5,099 nt of DNA, from NCBI GenBank assembly GCA_003557545.1, contig PWOD01000112.1, positions 1-5,099 of the forward strand, in the 5' to 3' direction. Below, piece by piece: positions 1-5,099 of this stretch. The position numbers were made by a program, and so were the translations under genes. Every line of letters starts with the position of its first letter. Position 1 is the first letter of the stretch. The stretch is from a bacterium. GTDB lineage: Bacteria; T1Sed10-126. The notes below the pieces were generated by a model. It searched no databases. It was not told where the DNA came from and saw only the letters and a list, made by a program, of their open reading frames with translations.

Positions 1-1
1 A

Positions 2-676
2 CAACTCTATGTCCCAGAAACCATTGGAAACAGTACCGAACTCATCGGCCCCCACCAGTCCACCTGTTCGCTGGTCGCCACTAACTTCTCCCAGCGAATA
101 AGAATTGATCACCGTACTGCCAAAATTAAACCCAACCAGTCCACCCACCCGGTTCTGCCCACTAACCGCCACCCTGGAAAAACTATTCCTTATCGAAGAA
201 CCAACCTGGTTTTCTCCGGCTACTCCACCGATTCTTTCCTGCCCTGACACCAACCCCGATACCGCTATTTTCTCTAATAAACCATTATTGGAACCAGCAA
301 GCCCACCCACATATAACTTACCACTAATCTCGACTGATTCTACTGTTAAACTTTCCACCCGGCCATTACGTCCCACCCTGCCAAACAGGCCCACATGATC
401 AGCTTCAGGGCGGTTAATATTCAAACCTTTTACACTGTTATTTACACCATAAAAACTTCCCACAAACTCCTCTCTGTCATTTCCCAGAGGTTTCCAACCC
501 TGTCCCTCGTTTGCCGACTCAGCAGCCAGCTTATCATAACCGGCCACGCCGGAATCAAGTTGTTCCACCAGCTTAAACTCTTTATCAAGAAAACAGCGGA
601 CACTGTTTAAATGCTCCCAGGTAGAGATCTCATAGGGTGCTGCCTCTGTCCCAAGACCGCCGGCAAAATTCGGTAT
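2..676 (-). other. GLUG block C, truncated by the window edge after its FWD tail
   Basis: Residues 1475-1699. The lead-in (FAGGLGTEAAPYEISTW, then EHLNSVRCF with Cys 1502) and the GW-PLGNDREEF-GSF segment correspond to block B. Five rungs follow: VGLFGRVG (1569), YVGGLAGSN (1596), RIGGVAGEN (1622), RVGGLVGFN (1651) and RTGGLVGAD (1677), ending in FWDIE at 1694-1698. The rungs are closer to the GLUG consensus than those of block B. The protein continues past the left window edge; by analogy a 60-residue linker should come next. Confidence 0.9.
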
Positions 677-3600
677 AAAATCAGCTGTGACCAGAGCATC
701 ATCAGACAGAATAAGCTGCTTAACCAGCTGGCTTCCGGTTAACTCACCCTGCCAGCTTCCAAACCTGTAACAGGGACTGTCAGCCACGGCCTGGACCGGC
801 ACTGTATCACCGGCCGGAACAACTACCGGCTGCGAGTAACTATCACCATAAACCAACACCGTACCGGGATTATTTATATCAACCTTCAAAATTCTCGTAT
901 CCAGTTGAACAAAACTGGCTGTGACTGTTTTATCACTGTCAACAAACAGCCCCGCCGAAACTGCATCACTATTCAAATCACCACTCCAACTTTCAAAACC
1001 CCAATATTCTATTCCAACTTCCTGGTACGGTACAGCCTCCAGACCGATTGTCTCACCAGCCTGTAAAACTCGTGGTTCAATATAGGTTTCTCCCTCAACA
1101 AGCACCTCCCCCTGGCCCTCTTTTTCAACTGACAGAATATAAGTATCACGGGAGAAATTCGCAATCAGGTAATGATCAGCTTCCACCAGCAACTGGGTCA
1201 CTGAAGCAGTTCCCTGGAGATCTTCAGCCCAATAATCAAAGCTCCAGAACCGCTCGGCTGCTGCCTTCAGATCAACCGTTTGACCACCTTCAACAACTAC
1301 CGGTTGAAGATAAGTTTCACCGTCCACCAGGACAGTTCCGGCCCCCTCTATGTCAACTGTTAATAGATGTGTGTCCCGACGGAAATTAGCCCTGACTGTC
1401 CTGTCACCGTCAACCAGCAGCCGAACTTCTGTATCAGTCCCTGTAACTGCCTGCTCCCACTCTACAAAATGATAATGGTCTGCCGGTTGGGCCCTTAGTT
1501 CTACTGTTTCACCACCATAAATTTCAACCGGTTCAACATAAGTTTCCCCAAAAACTATCACCTCACCTGCTCCCTCTATATCAACAGTCAGAAGATGTGT
1601 GTCCCGGGCAAAAACCGCTTCCACTACTCGATCCCCGCCGATGAACAGTTCTTCAACGGTATCTCCCGATAATAGATCGCCGGTCCATTCAGAAAAATGA
1701 TAATAGTCCGCCGCTACTGCTTCCAACTCAACTGTTTCACCGGCATAAACAGTCACTGGAACAATATAGCTCTCCCCCTCAACCCGGGCCGACCCCTGCC
1801 CGCTGATCTCTACAGTCAGTGTATATCTGTCCTGGGTAAACTCTGCCCGGACACTCTTATCTCCATCAATAAACAGTTGATCAACCGTCTCGCTTCCCTG
1901 GAGATCACCACTATAGTTATCAAAACTCCAGAAATCATCGGCTACAGCTTCCAGACTGACTGTCTCACCCGCCGGTAAAACAACCGGAGCAGTATATTCA
2001 ACTCCACCAACCTGTACCTCTCCTGAACCGTCGATTTCCACTGTTAATAGATAGGTATCCTGTTTAAAAACTGCCGTGACTGCTTTGTTGCCATCAGCAA
2101 ACAGCTCCGCTTCTGGATCACTCCCCTGCAGATCACCACTCCAACCGCTGAAATGGAAATATTCTTCAGCTGAAGCCATCAACTCCACCGTTTCTCCCGC
2201 CAGCAAAACAACCGGCTGTTCATAAAGTAAACCATCAACATAAACTTCCCCCTCCCGTTCAATCTCAACCTCCAGACTATATCTGTCCTGATCAAATATT
2301 GCCGTCACCTCACGTGCCCCATCAACTACCAGCTCGACTGATAATTGCTGTCCGCTCAGATCCCCTGACCAGCCGGTAAAATGATAATATTCGCCAGCCT
2401 CAACCTCCAGTAAAACTGTCTCCCCAATCGCCACATCAACCGGTTCAACATAGGTTTCACCGTCAACCCAAACAACACCTTCCCCCTCTATATTCACAAT
2501 AACCGGCTGGGTTTTATGTTTAAACAGCGCCGTCACTTCCCGGTCATAGTCGACCGCCAGTTCAACTACTGTCTCCCCCCCGGTTAAATCTCCTGTCCAA
2601 CGACCAAATAGATAATCAGCCCCCGGCAGCGCGATCAGTTCAACCGTTTCCCCGGCTGCCAGTTCTAACGGCTCGTTGTATATATTCCCATCAACCAACA
2701 CATCCCCCACACCTTCAATATTAACTGTTAAACTCAGCTCCGATTCAGCTATTCTCCAGGCCGGGTCCATCGAGGTAAGATAAGGATAACCATCATTTTT
2801 CTCCTGAGCAGCACCACCAATCTCCCAACCTGCCGTTTCAAAGGTCTCACGCTCTTTTAATTCAGCACTATTCTTTCCTGTTCCACCATCGCTGGTCGAC
2901 TGTTGTGAACTGTCAACATCCCAGAAACTGGCTGACACCGAACCACCAGAATTTAGCCCAATCAGTCCACCGGCGTCATTATCAGCCAGTACCCGGCCAG
3001 TTGCAAAACTGGTTTCAACCTCTCCCCCAAAATTAAATCCTACCAGACCACCCACCCGGTCTCCCGCCTCTATCTCTACCCGGGCATAACTATTGGCTAT
3101 CAAACCATCTAACTGATTTTGTACGACCAATCCACCACTCCTGTTTCCAGCCTCAATCTGCCCGGTTGCCCAGCTAGTACCTATCTGCCCGGCATTTCTA
3201 CCGGCTATTGCGCCACTATAATCGGCTCCCACAATTTCCACTTTATTTACCCCTAAATCTTTAACTTCGGCCCCCGAACCAAGATAGCCAAATAACCCGG
3301 TATACGCCTCAGCCGGACGATTAATCTGTAATCCCTCCAGGATTTTTCCGTTCCCATCAAACAGACCCTGAAACTCCTGTTGGTCATCCCCCACTGCCTC
3401 CCAACCCGCCCCTTGGTTGGCCGATGAACTCGCCACCTGGTCATATCCATCACTATTAGAATCAAGCGATTCAACCAGCTGAAAACTCTCCTCCATGAAA
3501 CAGCGGACGCTATCCAGATGCCACCAGTTTTCAATTAGATAGGGATCAGCCGAACTGCCGGTTCCAGCAGCAAAATCTGGAACAAAGAGCGCCGTAAGGT

Positions 3601-5098
3601 AGCTATCCTCATAAACAGTTGAATGAACAATCAGCTGGCTGCCCGACACTGCGCCATCCCATTCTTCAAACCTGTAACAGCGGGAGCTTTCCACAGCAGT
3701 CAACTCTATCTCTTCCCCTTCCGGCACTACCAGCGGTTCAACATATGTTTCACCATAGACCAGAACTGTTCCAACTCCCTCAGACACAATAGTTAACAGA
3801 CGGGTATCATGCCGGGAAAATATTGCTTCAATAGTTTTATCCCCGGTCAAACTTATTATAGTCCCCTCGTTTGTCCCACTGTGATCACCCCGCCATTCAA
3901 TAAACTCCCAGTACTGCTGCCCCACCTCCTGCAGAGGTATGGCCTGCAGCTCTAATGTATCACCGATTATCGCCGGGACCGGCTCAAGATAACTATCACC
4001 GTTCACCAGCACCTCTCCGGAACCCCCCTGTTCTATTGTTAACAGCCCCGTATCATGGGGGAAAAATTCTGCCAGCAGCTGTTTGTCACCATCGATTAAC
4101 AGTTGATCTGGCGATTCATCACCACTGTGATCCATACCCCAACCAGAAAAGTACCAGAACTGACCGGCCACCGCTTCCAGCTCCACTGTATCTCCAGCCG
4201 GAATATCGACCGGTTGAAGATAACTGTCTCCATCTATCTTAACTCCACCGGATCCCTCAACAACCACCGTCAAGCTATAGGAATCACGGGCAAAATCAGC
4301 CTGGATCTGAAGGTCACCATCAACCGTCAACTGTTTTTCTACCTGGGAACCGGTTAAATCCCCCGACCAACCAACCAGATACCAGAACTGCTCGGCTTCC
4401 GCCTCAAGCGTCACCTGCTGACCACCGGTTACTTCCACAGGCTCATTGTAGACTGCACCGTCCACCTGGACCTGGCCGCTACCCGCAATCTCAACCTTTA
4501 AAATAAAATCATTGGAAAAACTTGCCGTAACCTGTTTTTCCTGATCGATAAACAGCAGCTGACTGGCGGTCTCACCGGTTAAATCTCCCGACCAGCTGTC
4601 AAAAATCCAGTACTGATCGGCCACCGCCTCAAGCTCAATCGTCTCCCCCGCATCAACCATCATCGGACCACTGTAAGTTTCTCCATTAACTACCACCTCA
4701 CCTCCACCTTCGATCTCAACTGTTAATTCCAGCTCATTCACCGGTATCGCCCAGATAGCCGCCGACTCTACCAGGTAGGGATAACCGTCATTTTTATCGA
4801 CTCCGGCTCCTTCAATCTCCCAGCCGGAATTTTCATAGGTGCTAATATCCTGAAGTTCAGAAGTTGTTTTATAGCTGCCCCCGGCGCTCTGACTTAACCC
4901 GGAGGTCTCTATATTCCAGAAGCTGTTGCTGGTTGATCCCGATAAACTGTTCCCTATTAACCCCCCGACATTACGACCTCCTGTTACTTCACCCAGCGAG
5001 TACGAGTTGCTCACCGAACCGTTCCAGTTCCTCCCCACTAACCCTCCATGATAATCCGTCCAGGTACCGGTCCCTCCACTGACATCACCCAGCGCATA
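2..5098 (-). CDS. Giant repeat-rich surface protein (GLUG blocks plus InlB-like repeat arrays), internal fragment
   Basis: One minus-strand frame reads through 1699 codons with no stop and runs off both window edges, so start, signal peptide, anchor and C-terminus are not visible. Seen in order: the end of a GLUG block with linker (residues 1-121), five InlB-like repeats (122-505), a full GLUG block with linker (506-786), nine InlB-like repeats (787-1474) and a third GLUG block (1475-1699). GLUG motifs and divergent InlB B-repeats are known mainly from large secreted or cell-wall proteins, so an extracellular adhesive or structural role is inferred; no catalytic motif was found. The fragment is strongly acidic and has only four cysteines, at residues 474, 533, 1443 and 1502. 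Module lengths add up exactly to the open frame, which argues against frameshifts. No internal ribosome-binding site or gene boundary was recognised. The family assignment is confident; ligand and localisation are not. Confidence 0.96.
593..772 (-). other. Cysteine pair 2 (residues 1443 and 1502)
   Basis: TGT codons at 770-772 (CYRF of repeat B9) and 593-595 (SVRCF of GLUG block C), again 59 residues apart. Same module junction and same flanking motifs as pair 1. No other cysteine codon was found in the fragment. Confidence 0.6.
677..1153 (-). repeat. Specialised terminal repeat pair B8-B9
   Basis: Counterpart of A4-A5. B8 (81 aa) has the extra stretch PYQEVGIEYWGF, and B9 (78 aa) has the cluster CYRF with cysteine 1443. 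Both A5 and B9 also share a VLVYG segment near the start, where most other repeats have VDG. The pair immediately precedes GLUG block C. Confidence 0.85.
1382..1837 (-). repeat. H-type repeat doublet B5-B6
   Basis: Second pair of 76-residue repeats with the histidine cluster (YYHF in B5, HYHF in B6) and EEL or VRL later in the repeat, followed directly by the Trp-type repeat B7. B2, B5 and B6 share the coding-strand string TATTATCATTTT over the cluster (B6 differs only in the codon before it), which supports kinship at the DNA level. Confidence 0.7.
2066..2521 (-). repeat. H-type repeat doublet B2-B3
   Basis: Two adjacent 76-residue repeats with a histidine in the aromatic cluster (YYHF in B2, YFHF in B3) and VEL or AEL instead of the QL found later in the Trp-type repeats. 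No repeat of this type exists in array A. Followed directly by the Trp-type repeat B4. Confidence 0.7.
2741..3583 (-). other. GLUG block B, complete, with N-terminal cap and C-terminal linker
   Basis: Residues 506-786. It opens with an AAGTGSSADPYLIENWWHLDSVR segment split around residue 520, the usual lead-in of GLUG proteins (G-GT--DPY-I----HL--V), followed by Cys 533. Next come a GW-A-GDD-QEF-G-FDGNG segment (about 564-584) and five solenoid rungs: TGLFGYLG (600), YSGAIAGRN (627), RSGGLVVQN (653), RVGGLVGFN (681) and DAGGLIGLN (708). Rungs two and three deviate from the GGLVGxN consensus. The block ends in FWD at 725-727 and a 60-residue linker with GWEIGG and KNDGYPYL. Cys 533 to the FW tail is 192 residues, as in block C. 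It sits between the two InlB-like arrays without a gap. Confidence 0.92.
3500..3679 (-). other. Cysteine pair 1 (residues 474 and 533)
   Basis: TGT codons at 3677-3679 (in CYRF of repeat A5) and 3500-3502 (in SVRCF at the start of GLUG block B), 59 residues apart. They bridge the last InlB-like repeat and the GLUG cap. A disulfide is possible but inferred from position only. Confidence 0.6.
3584..4063 (-). repeat. Specialised terminal repeat pair A4-A5
   Basis: The last two repeats before GLUG block B. A4 is 82 residues and has an extra stretch (PLQEVGQQYWEF) before its W motif. A5 is 78 residues and replaces the usual aromatic cluster with CYRF, carrying the only cysteine of the array (residue 474). 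The same two variants occur in the same order at the end of the second array, so they appear fixed to this position. They probably form the junction between the repeat stalk and the GLUG block. Confidence 0.85.
3584..4735 (-). repeat. InlB-like repeat array A (five repeats)
   Basis: Five tandem protein repeats covering residues 122-505: A1 4517-4735 (73 aa), A2 4292-4516 (75 aa), A3 4064-4291 (76 aa), A4 3818-4063 (82 aa), A5 3584-3817 (78 aa). Each has an opening beta-strand motif (L-V or L-I), a G-G-V-V-G--Y-P segment, a G-T-EL-A segment, an aromatic cluster before a W, and a closing D--A-F. This matches the divergent InlB B-repeat family (small beta-sandwich-like domains used as stalks or spacers in surface proteins). 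A1 to A3 have a Tyr/Phe-Trp pair in the aromatic cluster (QYWIF, QFWYL, QFWYF). A4 and A5 are specialised and are listed separately. Confidence 0.9.
4736..5098 (-). other. GLUG block A, C-terminal part, with linker
   Basis: Residues 1-121 of the fragment. The window opens inside a GLUG rung (YALGDVSGG). Two clear rungs follow: GGLVGRNWNGSVSNSYSLG near residues 18-36 and VGGLIGN near 44-50, the latter ending in the FWN tail at 60-62. A 60-residue linker (62-121) has an S--GG-YKT segment, the GWEIEG motif near 92-97 and KNDGYPYL near 102-109. The same tail-and-linker order occurs in block B, which identifies this as the end of an equivalent block whose start lies beyond the window. GLUG motifs are thought to stack as beta-solenoid rungs; that structure is family knowledge and not shown here. 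Confidence 0.9.
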
Positions 5099-5099
5099 A

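Larger units (their letters stand above)
677..2740 (-). repeat. InlB-like repeat array B (nine repeats)
   Basis: Nine tandem repeats covering residues 787-1474: B1 2522-2740 (73 aa), B2 2294-2521, B3 2066-2293, B4 1838-2065, B5 1610-1837, B6 1382-1609 and B7 1154-1381 (76 aa each), B8 911-1153 (81 aa), B9 677-910 (78 aa). They share the array A consensus, including DGETY-EPV and GETVELEA segments. By the aromatic cluster they fall into types: B1 DYLF; B2, B3, B5 and B6 end in HF (YYHF, YFHF, YYHF, HYHF); B4 and B7 are FWSF; B8 is YWGF; B9 is CYRF. The six central repeats have identical length, so the array is a regular spacer. Role as a stalk is inferred. Confidence 0.92.

Noticed and set aside
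105-610. Two overlapping plus-strand open frames (105-398 and 395-610)
   Set aside because: They lie antisense to GLUG block C. Their translations are rich in Pro/Thr/Ser, as expected from the complement of a Gly/Val/Glu-rich frame, and show no recognisable domain.
1048-1978. Plus-strand open frames at 1048-1389 and 1697-1978
   Set aside because: Both are antisense to InlB-like repeats of array B. The starts have no convincing ribosome-binding site and the proteins are low in complexity; they are shadows of the large minus-strand gene.
3253-3534. Minus-strand open frame of 93 codons
   Set aside because: It is in a different frame from the large gene and overlaps well-conserved GLUG block B and its lead-in. 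Its product has no family resemblance.
3955-4357. Two overlapping plus-strand open frames (3955-4242 and 4103-4357)
   Set aside because: Antisense to repeats A2-A4, in mutually overlapping frames, with no coding signal beyond the absence of stops.
677-4735. Possible CRISPR array or DNA-level tandem repeat
   Set aside because: The periodicity of about 228 bp is that of protein domains. The units are diverged in DNA and have no short identical repeats separated by unique spacers.
4864-5082. Plus-strand open frame rich in Ser/Arg/Leu
   Set aside because: Antisense to GLUG block A and its linker. The Ser-rich composition is a by-product of the opposite strand.
1-5099. Diversity-generating retroelement target, phase-variable tract or recombination site
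   Set aside because: No reverse transcriptase, template-like copy, long homopolymer, short tandem repeat tract or inverted-repeat recombination site was seen in the window.

Overview
The whole window lies inside one very large protein-coding gene on the minus strand. A single reading frame (codons from 5098 down to 2, 1699 codons) stays open from edge to edge with no stop codon, start codon context or intergenic gap. The protein therefore exceeds 1699 residues, and neither terminus is visible. Residue numbers below are local: residue 1 is the codon at 5096-5098 and residue 1699 is the codon at 2-4.

The protein is a two-level repeat protein. One module type is a solenoid block of GLUG motifs (consensus around GGLVGxN...NSY..G.V.G). 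Each block ends in an FWD/FWN tail and a 60-residue linker containing a GW-E-I ... KNDGYPYL signature. The other type is a tandem array of roughly 76-residue domains resembling the divergent InlB B-repeat family (about L-V-I-G-G-V--DGETY-EPV---GETVELEA ... F-GWSGDL-G ... DGDK-V-A-F). Reading 5' to 3' on the minus strand, the order is: end of GLUG block A (5098-4736), five InlB-like repeats (4735-3584), complete GLUG block B (3583-2741), nine InlB-like repeats (2740-677), and GLUG block C up to its FWD tail (676-2).

The two arrays are related as copies of a larger superunit. In each, the last two repeats have the same special features, and the only cysteines in the window occur as two pairs with identical 59-residue spacing. 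The superunits measure 665 and 969 residues. The difference of 304 residues equals four 76-residue repeats, and it can be assigned to four repeats of one subtype present only in the longer array.

The likely role is a secreted or cell-surface giant adhesin or surface-layer-like protein, inferred from the family content. Targeting, anchoring and ligand are not visible. The protein is strongly acidic: two repeats counted by hand have 15-16 Asp/Glu against 3 Lys/Arg in 76 residues. This fits an extracellular protein and perhaps a saline habitat. Base composition is near half G+C by eye. The organism is bacterial, possibly an anaerobe or uncultured lineage of the kind that often carries GLUG/InlB-repeat giants, but the window does not fix the phylum.

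No RNA gene, mobile element, CRISPR array, promoter, terminator or second gene could be supported. I did not find an enzymatic or defence system here.
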